Notes: generated by a model not told the origin, from the letters alone. A stretch of DNA of 64,000 bases from Gorsachius magnificus (GCA_034008185.1 CM067086.1:33749007-33813006); one strand, 5' to 3'. Shown: positions 15,401-30,100, counted from the first letter of the stretch. Numbers and translations are program-made.

Positions 15401-18400
15401 ATTAATATTACTTGTGGAATATTATACCACTGGCTCTGCAAATAAATGCTTTTGCATTTGTCATATGTGTTACCCCACATATCCCTGACAACTGTGCCAA
15501 CAACACGTTCTCTTTTCTTAGACAAAAATAGTCCCTGGTAGTTTCCAGCCACGGCTTCTTGTCATTGCACCAAACTAGAAGTTCCCTTGTGCTCCTAACC
15601 TGGTTGCCTTAGGGAATGTGAAGTTAAATGGTGTGAATATCCTCTACTGAATCCTAAATCATGAAACTTGCTTGCATCATATTTGTCAATGTGACTACAC
15701 ATACTGTTAATAAGTGTTTGTGAAGTTGTTCCTTTTTAAAGCAGGTTTTTGGCTGTGAAACAGTGACATTCACAAGGGTGTATGTCCTATGAGAAAAGAC
15801 TTCCCTTGTTATTCCATTTTTACCTGCCATTACTTCCTTTCAGTTACAGTTTCATCTCAAAATGCAGGGCATCATGATAAGAAAGGAATGATCAGGTTTG
15901 GAAATCCAGAGAAAAACTGTGCATAGGAAGCTCCTGCTTTGGAACACTTCCTTCAGCAAAATTCCGTAACATACTACAAATCTGGGTTTTTTTTCCCCCC
16001 AAGGGCCATTCAACTGACCAAGGCAATATATGGAAGAAGAACAATGGGATAAACCTCTCTCCACTCCAATGTAGCTTAAACAGATGTTCTATGGTTCACT
16101 GAAAAGGTAGGTGGATGTAAAAAAACAACATTAAAATGATCTTAAAGATAAATGCATTGAGAAGACAAAAGCATTTAAAAATTACGGAAGAGAAACTAAA
16201 TATGCATCATAATATATTCAAACAGCTCCCACGTGAAGGGGCCTTGAAAGAATACAATATATAAAGTACATGGATATTTAGCAGCCATCAGCAATTTTTT
16301 TTCAAAAGCTTGGAGATTCCTCAAGTTGATATAGAACTAGAGAAGGGGGTCCAGTTGATGAAGAGAAACCATAAAAGCTATAATGCATATTATTTCACCA
16401 TTCTGTTCCAGAAGATTGGTCTTGAAATCTCTCACACAAATTCTCACACAGTTCATATTAACAGAGAAACGTATCTCAAAAGTACAACCCAACTGGCAAT
16501 GATTTTATATCAGTTGGCCAGGAACAAAAAACTTTATGTATTCGCCAGATGATGTAAGGGAAGTGAATCCAAAGGAGATTAAATCTTATGAAGATGGAAA
16601 ATGCTTTTTCTGACCCTTAGCAATGTTTGTCAAAGTTCACAGTATACAAGAAGCTGGAGGTAAGTGAAGGACAGTGACATCCAGAAAAAAGGAATAAACT
16701 AAAAATTCCATGGCTGGCAAGAAGTCTTTTTAATTAGTGAAGTAATTACATACTGCTTGTCAACAAACTTGATGTTGGGGACTGTGACTGCCAACATCCA
16801 AATATTATATAATAAGATACTGACATAGGTGGTATTTTTTACAATCCTTACTTGCCTGATCAACAGTGGAAAATTCTGATACAGAAATCTGAACTCCAAC
16901 AAGAATTCTCTTCTCTAACAACAACAATGCTCCACATCAAATGAGCAGTTTCTACTGCTAACAAAGAGCTTAATATATTTTTAATATTGCAGCAAATCAG
17001 TTTCTTTTAAGTTAAAAAAATGTATTACGTATAACTTTTACATTCATGCATGAAAAAGAGACTTGCACTTGAAAGTAATTTTACTTCTGCAGTTTTAGGC
17101 CAGACAAACACCAATTTAGATGGGGCTTCCTAATAAATGGGCAGTATTTTCAAACAAAGGGAATAGAAGCTCCTATAACAAAGACATACATTCTCGACCA
17201 ATAAACATATTCACACCTATGTGTTATACTGCAGTATGGCATAAATGTTTTATTAGGGTTGCTGCACTTCTTGGAAATGGTAAACCTGCAAAAGCATAAT
17301 GTACATGAATGCTAATGAATGCCAATAAAACATCATTATCATACCATCACACATTCTGTTCACACTACCCACATTTTTTATTATTTTTTTTAAAATGGAC
17401 ACTACTACTCATACTGTTCCATGTGCAGATGAGGGAATAAACACAGTGCAGGTGGACCAATCAGTAGTAAAAAGTAATGCAATTTTCTTGAAGTTTTGGA
17501 GTTTAGTACATTAATATCATCACCATATCAATGGTAGGTTAACACACATAACAAAGATAATGTAACCATGTCCTTATACAGGAGATTTTGTAACATACTG
17601 GTTATTTTACACCAACATGTGGCAGCCTAGCACTTTAAAAATATCTATTGCCTTCAGTGAAATGTAATGGTCAAAAATCAAATCTAAAAGTAGGTAGGTA
17701 AAATGTGCAGCCAGGGCAAGCAGACTACAATAAATACAAACATTACATATTATGCCACTATTTTTAGTGACTTAATGTCCTAAATCTCATTTAAAGGGGA
17801 GCTCTGGGTGTACGAGAATTGGGTCCTCACATTCTCTATGAGTTAACAAAATACACAGGCTTTATGTTGCCCAAGCCATGAAGAGATTATCAATGATGAG
17901 TAACAAACCCAAGTGGCTACTCCTGTCAGAGGCATGCCCAGCCCAACAGGAATGGTATGGAAATCACACAAAGAGCTCCTACTTGTAAAGAATGCTGGTG
18001 ATCAGAAGGCTTAGCCTGCTCAGAGCTGTGTGCTATCGAGACCAGACTGCTCCAAGCAAAATGACTAAGTTCAAATACTTTATGCTTCACTTTATTATAA
18101 AGGGGACGTATGCACAAACAAGTTTTACAATAGGGTTTCCAGGCCCAGCTTGTCTCAGAGCTTTCAGTCACACAACTCTCCTGTCACACATCTGAAGTTC
18201 CCCAAAGCCTTCTACCCACTGAAGGCCACCTTTCTCCCAGTTCTTCCTGACCACAGCCCTTTCTTTTCTCATAAAGCTAGTGCTGTCTCCTGCCTCCAAG
18301 CTTCTTCCTACTCTTCTCCAAACCACGCTAAGCCCTGCAGCCTCATCACTCAAGAGCTACAAATACTGCTTTGCTCTATACCAGATCTCAACCACTCGAC

Positions 18401-20280
18401 TTTTACACCTGATTTCTCCTCAATTCAATACTTTCAATCCTCTAATTTCAGCCCTGCTTTGAACATTTTTGCACTGGCTGCCGGCATATTTTGCTCCCTG
18501 GCTGCAGCCTCATTTATTCTCTGGCTCTCCCTGCAAATGAAAGCAGAATTTGCACCTCATGCTCCTGGTAGAGCATTTAAAAAAACCAAACACCTGTCGC
18601 ATATATCAGAAATCTGTCTTGGCAAGCAGGGAAGAAATTAATATTTAAGGAAAAAATAAAAACATGGTAAGTCCTAGGTGGTGAAGTTTTGAATTCTTTG
18701 TAAATACCTTTCCCAAACTGTCAATTCAGTTCTGAATGTGCTGCTCTTTTGCCTTCTTGTCCTAAGCTGAACTGAAGTTCTAAAAGCTGCAGCACATATA
18801 GGGCTGTTCATATTTCAGCGGAGGACAGTGTCCTTTAAACTTTTATTTTTAGATACTATGTTAGCTCCTATCGAAGATACCTTGGTGGTCATAGTGAAAG
18901 CTGTTGCATCAACAAAGTCACTTAGAAGTGACCTGATGGTGGGACAGATGGGTTATAAAGCAAACCAGCTAAGACATTTGCTCTCTTTGACCACTTTTAG
19001 CAGCAAAATCAAGGGATAGATGTTTGCATTTGGGCTCATGGTAACAAGGAAGACCCCATCTTTCTGAAACAGATGAGCCAGTGGGACTTCAAAGGGAAGA
19101 GTAAACCTCTCTGAGGACAAATGCTTTTAAGGTCTGTTCTCAAATATCTGTAATATCCTGTACTTCACCCTTGTAAAAATCTGTGTAAAGCTTCTTGTCA
19201 CATGCATTTCCTCACATTTATGCATCCTGAAGAGCTCAACTGTGAAAGAGAAGTGGAAGGGTCGGTAAGGATACTGGGAAAGGGTGCATCCATTAAAGCT
19301 ATAGGAAATGTATGATTAAAGCAGTGAGACTATGACCTAAGAAGACGAAGGTAAGGTGGCAAAATCTGGGATTCAATTCACTCTGCAGAAACTTAAAACA
19401 ATATGGCCTTTAAGTAGCTAGATATGAACAATAACCTGGGAAGTGACCGAGGTCAGTCTTTGCGCTGATGGTGCTGTTGAATGAAACCACTGTCCGGGAA
19501 GGCTGCCTGTGAACTTCATAAAGCAAAGTGTTGCAAAGAACAGCCGTGCCAATGCATAGAACTCTTTGCTCAAAGGCATTCCTCTCATTTTGAAAAGCTA
19601 TTTTTAGAAGAAAAAAAGCAGTCTTAGTAAATAAATTGTAATGAATGGTGGGTGCAAATTTGAGAGATTGCCAACAGCTGGCTTGAAATCTTGCCAAACT
19701 TGTTACTGTTTCTTATGGGATGATTTCCATAAATCTACTGGAGGGCATTCAAGTGGGAGGCCCAGTTTCCAACAGAGTCATTGGAGAGAAATGTGTTCCA
19801 AATCTAAGTGCTTTGAATTTCTCACCTTAAGGATCCCTAATTTGTCATAGACTTTTCCTGTAAATACATTCCTACAGTCACCACAATTGCTGGTTTAAAT
19901 AAAAAGCTCTTTACTGAAATACATGCAGATTTCACTACATGTAAATATCAATAAATGCCTAGAGAAATTCTTGTCCAAGAATATGTGAAAGTGATCAGAA
20001 ATAGATAAATCACCACTTCCTTTCCTTTCAAACAAGCAAATGCACTGTTGAAACATAATTGAAGAAATCAAATTCTTCCCTATTTATAAATGCCCCTTTT
20101 AAAGAGATAATAGGTATTTTGCCTTTTAAAATTAAAACTAAATTGGTGAGCAAAATAGAGGCAATTCATTCGAGACATTAAAGATAAATTTTGAGTGTAA
20201 TAAATATGGAGATTCATTTGAATTGTTGTCATTACTATTAATCCTCTGAACATATTCTAACACCTAATTCTGAGGCATCT

Positions 20281-20301
20281 GTGAAGGCATAATGCCTTCA
20301 C
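20281..20301. repeat. Perfect 10-bp-arm palindrome
   Basis: The arms GTGAAGGCAT and ATGCCTTCAC are exact reverse complements separated by one A. The hairpin sits in an AT-rich block (about 20.03-20.40 kb) whose texture resembles conserved non-coding DNA. Its function, if any, is unknown. Confidence 0.7.
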
Positions 20302-22749
20302 GGTCACATAATTTTAAACTCACATTTTAATGTGTCATCAGAATTTTGTCATGATTTGTGCTGCTACAGTTTATTTATTTTTCAAAGGCAGAAATGTAGA
20401 AAAAATTAAATATTATTTTCTTACACAATCTCTTCAAGGAACAAACAAAACTCCTTAAACTGATTGCTGATGTTCAAAATGGGACAATTCCCTGGAGACT
20501 ACAGTGCCTTCTCCCTTTTCCTGTTGTACGTAGAAAATTAAAACAGGGAGAACAACCTATGATCAATACTTTACTAAATGAAAAGTGGCACAACTAAGTA
20601 AGAATTTTCTCAAACACAGGCAATGCACTTGGTGCATACTAAATTCTCCTTGCAGATCCAGAATACAGAGTTGGATAAGCATTGACCTAAGCCTTACATG
20701 AATTACAAAATACAGGGCTTCTAACATACATTGTGAGAAAGGAGGTAATTAGAGGGGTAAGCAGACAAAGAAGTTAAATTTAACAGGATGAACTGCATTA
20801 ACAAATTTAGAATGGCTGTGTATGAGAAGGCTGGATAAAAGATGGTGACAACTATTTTTTCATTTTTAAAAACGATTACACTTTTCCATCACCTTTGTTT
20901 TCTCATTTCCCACTACTGTTTGTTGATGCTTAGTGATTGTTACAATTTAACAGGACTATTTAATGAAATGAACTTGGTATGTTAGGGATTATAATAAAGT
21001 TTTCCAACCTTTCTGGATAAATTGGCTATAGGGCTTACCTCATCTCACTGCTTAATGATTTCTGTTCATTTGAGGTACTCTAAATTGTCATTTATTGCAT
21101 TTAAGAACAGGTAGAGTGGACCCACACCAAAAGAGCAAGTAAAGCAGCACTGACACAGTGCACACATTTTCCTCTGGCATGGTTGCACAGTACCTAGGCT
21201 CAGCTGTGATAAAAGATTATGTGTACACACATATGCACAGATTTTTTTTTTTTTTAAAAAACAATCATCCTGAGGAATAGAGGCACAGAATGAGGATTAC
21301 ACACACTTAATAGGTATAAGCAAGAACATCAGGCCACATTCTAAGTAGGATAAATGTTCTCCTTTTCCAGCCAGGAAATAAGGCATGGGAACTTGGCAGA
21401 AGAATGCTGAAGAGAAAGCATCTTGTACCTTTTTCTCAAAACCTTCTGGGGAAATACTTGCTAAAACCAGCTACAGTTCAAAAACTTGGGTAATCAATAT
21501 GATGTAAGAATCTACTTAATGACTGAAACTCTCAAGTTCTGAGAGCAATTGCTCAAGCGAAGTCCTAAAAGACAATGTCTTGTCTTTTCTGACTTTGAAA
21601 GACAAATCGATGACTGTATTCACATTTGATGCATTGCTGTGCTGACCTATAAATGCAAGGGTAACACAACTCTGAGAACTAGCTTTTTGTAAAAGAGAAA
21701 GTCTATCTGCTTGGGCAAAAACGATACCAGAAACAAGACCTTGATATAAAAAAGATATAAAAAAAAATTTCTCAAAACTGAGATAAAGTCTATGTGTCCA
21801 ATGTCTTGTAGAAGGTATCTTGTAAGCTCCATGCAAAACCAGGAGATGTGACACACACATTCTAGAGTAAATCGTCTATATGAGCCTTGCATTCAGGCTC
21901 AATCTTTTTTTTAGATAAAGAACCAACTTCTTGCATAGCTTTTTTTGTTATCACATCAGACATAGAATGACTTTGCAGTTTTATACTACAATGAAATTGC
22001 CTAATTGCAATGAAGATAGATTTGCTCTCAAATGAGAAATATTTTCAATATGGATGCAATAAATCCAAAGAGAACAGGTACTCAATTCAGATAAGACTGA
22101 TCTTGAAAAATATACTTTTCTGTATCAGACAAGAGTTTTATCTGCCAAGGGAGACAAATGACCACCTTTCATCAGTCTTTTGCAAAAGTACCATTCTAAC
22201 TGAAGATACCTTGACAGACAGCCAAAATAAATTCTTGACATTGAATACTTCAACTCTGTTTTCTTCAGTGCAGAAGAACAAAAACCCATGCCAACAAGGC
22301 CACTAGGTCTACACAGAGAGCCTGGCAGACATGAAAATAAAAGATACTATTTTGTCTAAGCTAGAAAATGTTAAATACAAAATGGAGTTAAAGGAATTTA
22401 AAACAAGGATGCAAACATAAAAGAGAAAGAAGAAATGCTATCATTTGAGGTTGGGAACACATCAATGGCAAACGAGGCAATGAAAAATAATACCTTGCCT
22501 GAATTTTGATTAGGGATGATAATACACGATATGGGAACAAAGGCACAGTAATCAATGAAAATTAGTATAAAGCTGCATTACTTTCTATGAGGCAAGTGCT
22601 CTTATAAAGCGATGAATTGTAGGACAGGAACATACAGAAGTAAAAACAAAATTGTTGGGAGGGCAAGGAAATTGCTAGTTGGAAGATAACAATGTATTTT
22701 GCTGAAAGAGGAACAGGCAGAAGAGAAGTTATGAATGTAGTTTGCAAAT

Positions 22750-23400
22750 GAGTGATGGAGAACCTGACCATGCCTAGTATTTTCAATAATGATTTTGACA
22801 TAAAAGTTAGGAGTGCTCTCAGATAAACATGGGAAGCATCATCATTACAGAATATTGAAGTAATCTCATCAGCAGGTATTTGGTAACATTGAAGATTGCT
22901 GTAAAAGAAATGGAGTGAAATTTAACACAAAGTTCTGAACTAACAAGCATCTTTGCTACATGGGCAATGACTTAACCATTGGAAAAAATGCAGAGATTAT
23001 CAATCCATTGTACAAAACACCAGTAAAATCTCATTGTAAGCAGATAAACAGTTTTGATCACTCCAAGCAAGGTGGAATCTAAAACAAATGCAGGAGAAGA
23101 TTTTTGAAGGAGTCTTTTTTACAAGGATGAGAATGAAGGAGTTTGACTTAGTTAATTCATAAAAATGAAATCTGAAAGTTTCTATGCCTCCCCTTTATAA
23201 GTCTAATTGAGGAATGAATACATGACCGAGAAAAGATTGGCCTTATTTAAGTTAAAGGGCCAACAGTGGCACAAAGGCAACTGAGTGCAGGCTGACCAAT
23301 GAGATAGTGAGGTTCTAAAACAGGGCTGGAGACAGTCATGCAGAGGGGAAAACTATTTTTAATTTGCCAATCTTAGATGGTATTACATACTATAACGTTA
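22750..23400 (+). mobile_element. Ancient, decayed CR1-type LINE fragment
   Basis: No open frame survives, but an ordered series of short blocks matches the typical nucleotide layout of the C-terminal half of old CR1/L3-like reverse transcriptase. Near 22780 there is an AATGATTTTGACATAAAAG block (the FNNDFD region), followed by GGAGTGCTCTC. Near 22910 comes GGAGTGAAATTTAA. Near 23010 comes TGTACAAAACACCAGTAAAA, corresponding to the '[12 protein letters not shown]' block. Near 23305 comes AGTGAGGTTCTAAAACAG, corresponding to the 'VRFWNSLP' block. The order and spacing fit a single left-to-right insertion. The boundaries are approximate and the identification rests on recalled family sequence, so a profile search would be needed to settle the subfamily. 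Confidence 0.55.
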
Positions 23401-23607
23401 AATAGTATTAGATATTGCCAAAAAAGGAGATAAGATTCATAGAATAAGGAGGTGCCATTTATATTTAACTAAAAACCTTTCAAAGATGAAACTGGACTTC
23501 AGGGACTACTAGTACACTTGCTAAAGAACCTACAACTTGACGGCAATTCCGTATTTTCATTATCCATGAGAAAAGCAATGTTTGCACTTTAAATTCGTGC
23601 TTCTCTC

Positions 23608-24198
23608 TGTGCTGGTTTTGGCTGGGATAGAGTAAGTTTTCTTCATAGTAGCTAGCATGGGGCTATATTTTGGATTTGTGCCGAAAACAGTGTTGATAGC
23701 ACAGGGATGTTTTTGTTACTGCTGAGCAGTGCTTACACAGAGCCAAAGCCTTTTCTGCTTCTCACAGTGCCCTGACAATGAGTAGGCTGGGGGTGCACAA
23801 GAAGTTGGGAGGGGACCCAGCTGGGACAGCTGGCCCCAACTGACCCATGGGATATTCCAGACCATGGGACATCATGCTCAGCAATAAAAAGCTGTGGGAA
23901 GAAGGAGGAAGGTGGGACATTTGGAGTCATGGCATTTTGTCTTCTCAAGTAACTGTTACGTGTGATGGAGCCCTGCTTTCCTGGGGATGGCTGAGCACCT
24001 GCCTGCCCATGGGAAGTAGTGAATGAATTCCTCATTTTGCTTTGCTTGCATGCGTGGCTTTTGCTCTACCTATTAAACTGTCTTTATCTCAACCCACCAG
24101 TTTTCTCACTTTCACTCTTCCGATTCTGTCCCTCATCTGGGCGGAGTGAGCGAGCGGCTGCATGGTGCTTAGTTGCTGGCTGGGGTTAAACCACGACA
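23608..24198 (+). mobile_element. Solo LTR of an avian ERVL-type endogenous retrovirus
   Basis: A 591-base block begins TGTGCTGGTTTTGGCTGGGA and ends GGGTTAAACCACGACA, giving the TG...CA termini of a retroviral LTR. It contains an ATTAAA signal near 24075 and the GGCGGAGTGAGCGAGCGGCTGC segment typical of this LTR's 3' part. The whole block closely follows the class III (ERVL) LTR that is abundant in neoavian birds; I do not assert a database name. No second copy and no gag, pol or env sequence is adjacent, so it is a solo LTR left by recombination. It is antisense to GPHN, so its polyadenylation signal should not cut the host transcript. The flanks (CTCTC before, TCTGC after) do not give an exact 5-base target duplication, consistent with some age. 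Confidence 0.9.
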
Positions 24199-27100
24199 TC
24201 TGCAATGGAACCAGAGAACTTGTACTGCAGATGATACATTAACCACAGGAACATGCATGTCTTCAAATAGCTTTCCTAGTCTAAATTTCAGTTTTGGCTC
24301 CTGCGAACACATAACTGCTTACTGCTGCTAGACTACCACCACTTTTTACAGCACTTTGGGTTGCATGTGTACATGAAATGGAATATTATTATATTGCATA
24401 TCTGTAGAAGCATGATATGATATCAGGATGCTTCAATAGCAAGCTAATATAAACTGGTACATAAGAATGCTCCTTGAACAACTAATAGATATACTAAGAG
24501 TGGCAGAGAAAAAATGGAAATGTATGGATGTGGAAACACCAGAAAGCATAGCAGAAGGGATGTAAGAAAAACATGTAGATGGCACACAGGTTAGTAGTTC
24601 ATTTAGTTCACAGCACTTCATGCGGCTTCTGGGAATACCCAATCAGTAAAATGAGGCAACCCAGAATGATTTGCAGACCAAAACAAAGAGCTGAGCCACT
24701 GAGGGATGCTGTTGGAATGATAAAAAGCACGTTTATATAAGGAGAACACAGGACAGTGAGCAAATCTTACATATTCAAGACATCGAACTGGATGGAGAGA
24801 CAAATATCCCCTTAAGTGTGAGCTCCTAAAGAGTGTAAGAGGCACATCCAACACTGACTTAATGGATACCAGCATTAAGAAGAAACCTAGAGAAGTTGTG
24901 GAGGACTTGATGGTGCCCCACATCCTATACATAATTTCAAGGAATCCTGACCAGACCAGGCAAGTACGCATATATGGATGCCTGAATGCTGGACAGACTA
25001 CTGAATGCATGTATCTCTGTGCTTTTGAATATGTAGATAGGAAAGTGTGACCGGAATCCTTTTTGTTTTAAAATAACATCACCTACGTCTCCTATAATGT
25101 GTGTCATTGAACTTTGCTACACTGTCACTAAATTACTTACTATAATAAGAAAGAACTAGAAGAAAGAGGATCATTGTCTATCCTTGCAAGTTCGTTTTTG
25201 AAATTTCTGATCATTTTATCAAAGAAAGAACACAGCAGTAAGTGATGAGGATTATTTATTATGTCAATAGCCAGTGAGGGAACAGAAGCAAGCCTGCCCA
25301 TACTTGAGCTGTTGATTCAGATCAGGTTAATATATGAATGGCTGAAATTACAGATTAGCAGGGACTGAGATACTAAAAGAGAGGAGCAGCAGAAAACCAA
25401 ATTCCTACAAACAGAACATATGGCTATATGAAAATTCAGCACATAGATGCATAGTTTTACTCTTGAAACCATATTTCATGAAGAAACAAAAATAAATCAA
25501 TTGGCACAGATAATAAGAACTAATATCCCCAAGGAAAACAGAATGAATGGAGATGGGAAGTCAGTATTGCTCCAAGAGGCCAACTCCAGCAAGACATCAA
25601 AATGATCACCAGGCACCAACAGTCTCAACAAGCATAGGTGACAAGGCCAGAACTAGGTATAATGAAAATGGAGCTAGCAAATATTTATGTAGAGGTGTAT
25701 TCACAGTCATTTCTAAATGAAGGAACTGGATGAAAGACAGATGTAATTACATTGCTGTTTTGGAAAAAAAACCAAAAAAACAAACCACAACAAAAACAAA
25801 CCCCTAAACCCTCATCTTGTAATACATTAGAAATTAAACCCAGAGATTTATTTTGGATAGGAACTGAAAAGGTGTGGGCAAGGAAACTAATGCAAGAAGG
25901 ATGCACTTCTTTTCTTAAAGTAATGCCAAACTGAAATTACCAGAATTTGAAAAACAACACTTAGCATTTGAAGAAAGCATAGTAATAAACAAACCCTCTT
26001 GCTCCCAAAGCTAACTGAAAAAAACAGTTCAAGGAGGAACTGACAAGCTGATGCCTCATAAGCATACACAGATCAGAAATCATGCAATGCATGTGTGAGC
26101 CAGGATATCTGTTCTGAAAGATTATTCTCTTCTGGAAGGATATGCATACAGAATACTTACAATCTGAAAAAAATAATTGTTTTCAGGGAAGGAATGGGAA
26201 GCTTGTTTCTGACATCTTTGAAAGTTTCACTGGACTCAGGAAAAGACTGGAATTCCATAGGTTAATAAAATACCAACTGGTAACTACGAAAGGGAAATGT
26301 AGGGAAATTTTGCATGTTAGAGTTTCTTCATATGATTCAGTATGTAACAGGTCTGAAAAGTAGCCAATTCTATGAATTCAAGAATTGTTCTGGATGCTCT
26401 GGATTGGTATAGGTAGCTAATTCCCAACTACTCCAACATGCTTCTTTAGCCCTGCTATAAACAGTTCCTGTGCATGAAACAAGAAAGGGAACTGGATTTT
26501 GGTACTGCTGTACCACTTAATACAGACTCCAGTTACTAATGAATATGGTACTACTTAAAAACCAGATACTCAAAAAAGTACATAAAACTAAGTCATATAA
26601 GTACCTCTACTGAAATTCAATGTTCAGCTTAAACTTGATGACACGAGTCTTTATTCTGCCTCTCCAGAGACTTGTTGGTCAGTGTTTTGGTACTAACAAA
26701 AACGCCCCAAACCCTATCCCTCTATTTTTTAACCCTGCTACAAAGTGAATCTTCCATTTTAGAAAGGATTTTAGTAGACTTTGCTTTTATTATTTATGAT
26801 GTATTTGGGGGCTTTTTTTTGATATCCCAAGCATACCAAGCTGTTTCTTTCTTAGTTACAATGTCTCACTTTTGAAGCTGTGGCATTCAGTGTTTTTAAT
26901 TAACAAGAATCACAGTTTTTCATCAAAATGTAAACTAAAAATAAGACTTGATAGGGCTCAATCATGCACATGTTTTTCCAGGACAATACACTTTAAACAA
27001 TGAGGAAAAAAGACAAGGATTAAATGGAAAATATTCTGCTATCTTAATTAGTAATTGATTTGAAAACCAATGCTGCACTGTATTGAGGAGAACCTGGGAG

Positions 27101-30100
27101 GATGCAGTAGACTGACATGTGTTAGAAAGCAGGATTCCTCATCTTAAGGCAACCCTAGCTACTTTCTACTCCAATATACACTCTCTCAGCATCTCTTTTC
27201 ACTAAATATAATTTCTGTAATCCTGGAATGTGCACTGAAAAAAAAGTAAGTGGAACTAAAACCCAGAAATAATCAACAAACAATTGGAATTTTCAGCAGG
27301 ATCAAATATCTAGCTAACCTATGTGACTACAAACAGCTACCTGTTTTACAAAAAACCCCCCAAGAAATCCTCCAGTGCTTGGAGTGTGATTTCACATACC
27401 TAGATCATCCTAACTATGTAAAACATCCTTTCCACTTTTCCATGCTCCTCAACCATATAACAGCTAAATAGCTGTGTCAAAGCACTTGCTACTTAATCAA
27501 GCAAGTTCCTAGGTAGAAAAAAATATAGCATATGCAAACAACAAATAAAAAAGAATTTACTTGGGAATTTACTGTATGTGTACAAACTTTAAAATATATT
27601 CACATTACTTGCCATATTGTTTTCATCTTGATGACCACCTTAAGAAGAAATAGTAGGAATCAAGATAACAAATATAAAGTTTTATGCACTCAATGTACAC
27701 AAAGTATCTACCCAATGGATAAAACTACAGCTTGCCAAATCATGTCCTGAACAGCATCTTATTATTAACTATGAATTTCTCGTAAGCAACCTGATCTTTC
27801 TTCTACTGAAAAATACTGAATATTTCTTCTGAAAAATTTGTAACAATAATTGATACAAAAGCATCTTCCCAACTATACCTGCTCCCATCTGCTAATGTCA
27901 ATATTTCACATAGTAGTTGTATATTAAAAGTCACAACACTAAACTAAAGCCATAAATCATAATTAGGTTTAGTGTTAATTTGTAACTCATTTGAGTGTGG
28001 AAAACTTGCACCAATGTGCCCATTCAACATTAAAGTTATGGTTCATGACAGAAGGTGTTCAAAGATAATTTTTCATTGGTAGCAAGCATGAGAGATGATT
28101 GAGATAATAAAATATTTTTTTGCCACAGAAATAATTCTCATCAGCCTTTTATTTTTTTAAAAATGTTTAAAGTATTTTTCTAGGCTTTTTCATTTCAGAA
28201 ATTCTCTGCAACTTAAACATCTACATAAATTACAAGTATCATGCTTTTTACATTAGGAATATTAGGTGAATGTCAACTTACGAATGATATGATAACAGTT
28301 CTTAATAGGAGACAGCTATAGTAAGTTACAGAAGGTGATCAACTAGCAGAGTTAAATGTACTATGCTACAAAGTTGTGGATGGAACGGTGGATACATAAG
28401 ATGATCGTTTTGCTAGAATCTTGAAAAGTAGCCTTGCTTGCTCGTTTTAGCTGGAAGATAGAGCCTATATACTTTTATTATGTAGGAATTAAAAGCTATC
28501 TATCACAACTACAAACATGTAAGGATGTAAGTTACAACCATGGAAGGTTTTGTCTGATGCAGTGTAACTAAAAAATGGATAGCTAGGGAAGGGACAGACA
28601 ACCAGCAACTAAAGTAGAGAGAGAGACTTTTTCTTAAGCAGTCAGGAATGAAGTAGCAAGATGGAAAAAGAAAAAACATTATCATCTTAAAAGTACTATA
28701 ACAAGTTCCTTAGGATCCTTCAGGATCAAAGATAACACTGAAAGAAACTTTTCACATTGAAGTGGAAGAAGTGAGACTGATGATCTTGCAAAGTGAAATA
28801 CTTTGAACACCTCTTGTCACTGAAATGTATTCCTGGTGATAATTTAAAACCTGCCCTTGGTCTTCTATATCTGCTTCATTTGACTTTGACACACATTGCC
28901 AAAAATTAAAACTTGATTATGTCATTTATGTATGGGAGAAGTGAAGACCTCAAATTGAAAGCTTTCATTTCCTTTTATTCTAATATCATCTCCCTAAGAG
29001 CAGAACAAAACCAGAAGTTTGAAGGAATGACTCAGTCATTTGCTCCGGATATATTCTTTTAAGTTATCTGAAGTTATACATCTAAAATTTTGTACTGTAA
29101 GTTAAAAAAAAGCCCCAAAAGTCAACATTAATTCAAACATAAAAAAAAGTTTCCACATTGGTAATAGATATTTTACACTAGGTAGTCTATGGCTTTTGTA
29201 TCTGAAAAGAACACTGCATTTAACTTCATGAAAATGCCAACCACAAACATATACAAAAATATAGTATGATCTTAGAATCTGAGCAGCTACTGGAAATGAC
29301 AAGAAAAACTTGCAAGCCACACTATGTCATCCTAAACTTTTGTCATGTGACTATTCAGCAAATTCATCTAACCTTGTTGAGAAAGCAGTAAAACTTCAAA
29401 AAGACCAAATCTATATTGTAGAAGATAAAAATACCTGTTACAATCACTATCAACTTCATGGTTGAATGACTGAAAAAGGGAGGACTCTTAGTGCAGCTTT
29501 CCCCTGAGTAAAACTTAAGATTGCCTCTGTATCCCAAACCATCTACTTTAAATATGGTTTAAATGCTCTTTGAGCTGCTGTGGATTTTGCTTGAAACTCA
29601 AGTGACATTTAGAGAACAAGGAAGGTGTTCTACAGAGATTTATTAAAAGCTAACAAAAGCAAGTTTGCTTAGCTTTGGGGATGTACCTAATGATAGAGTA
29701 GTTCCAATGGAAATTTGTCTTGAGATGTTCTGACCTCCCAAGAGCCTACAGTGAAAAATATAATTACTTCTTTTATTAGGAAATGAAACATTTGAGGACT
29801 GATTGAAATACACAGGTTCAAACATTCATCATTTACTACTTTGTTAGAAACAGAGATTTTCAGAAAATATGTAAGATAAAGTGTAAACAGTGAAGCAAAT
29901 TGAAAATTAAATGTTGTATTTTGTCTACATGACCTGCATGTATATATGAACAACATTAGGTCTTCCAAAATGTAATTAAGAAGAGGCGAAGACTTCTCCT
30001 AACAGATCAGTCAAACAGGAGTATTAGTAATACACTCTCCTATACCTTCTCTCCAACACCACCATGCATTAGTAACCTGCTGCTTACATGCAACAGATGT

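Noticed and set aside
18150..18641. 163-codon plus-strand open frame
   Set aside because: It lies in a pyrimidine-rich tract that lacks stop codons by composition, is Ser/Pro/Leu-rich without any recognisable domain, and has no promoter or splice support.
24618..25010. 130-codon minus-strand frame overlapping a 62-codon plus-strand frame
   Set aside because: I considered a retroelement or processed pseudogene, but neither strand gave recognisable motif order or a poly-A tail.
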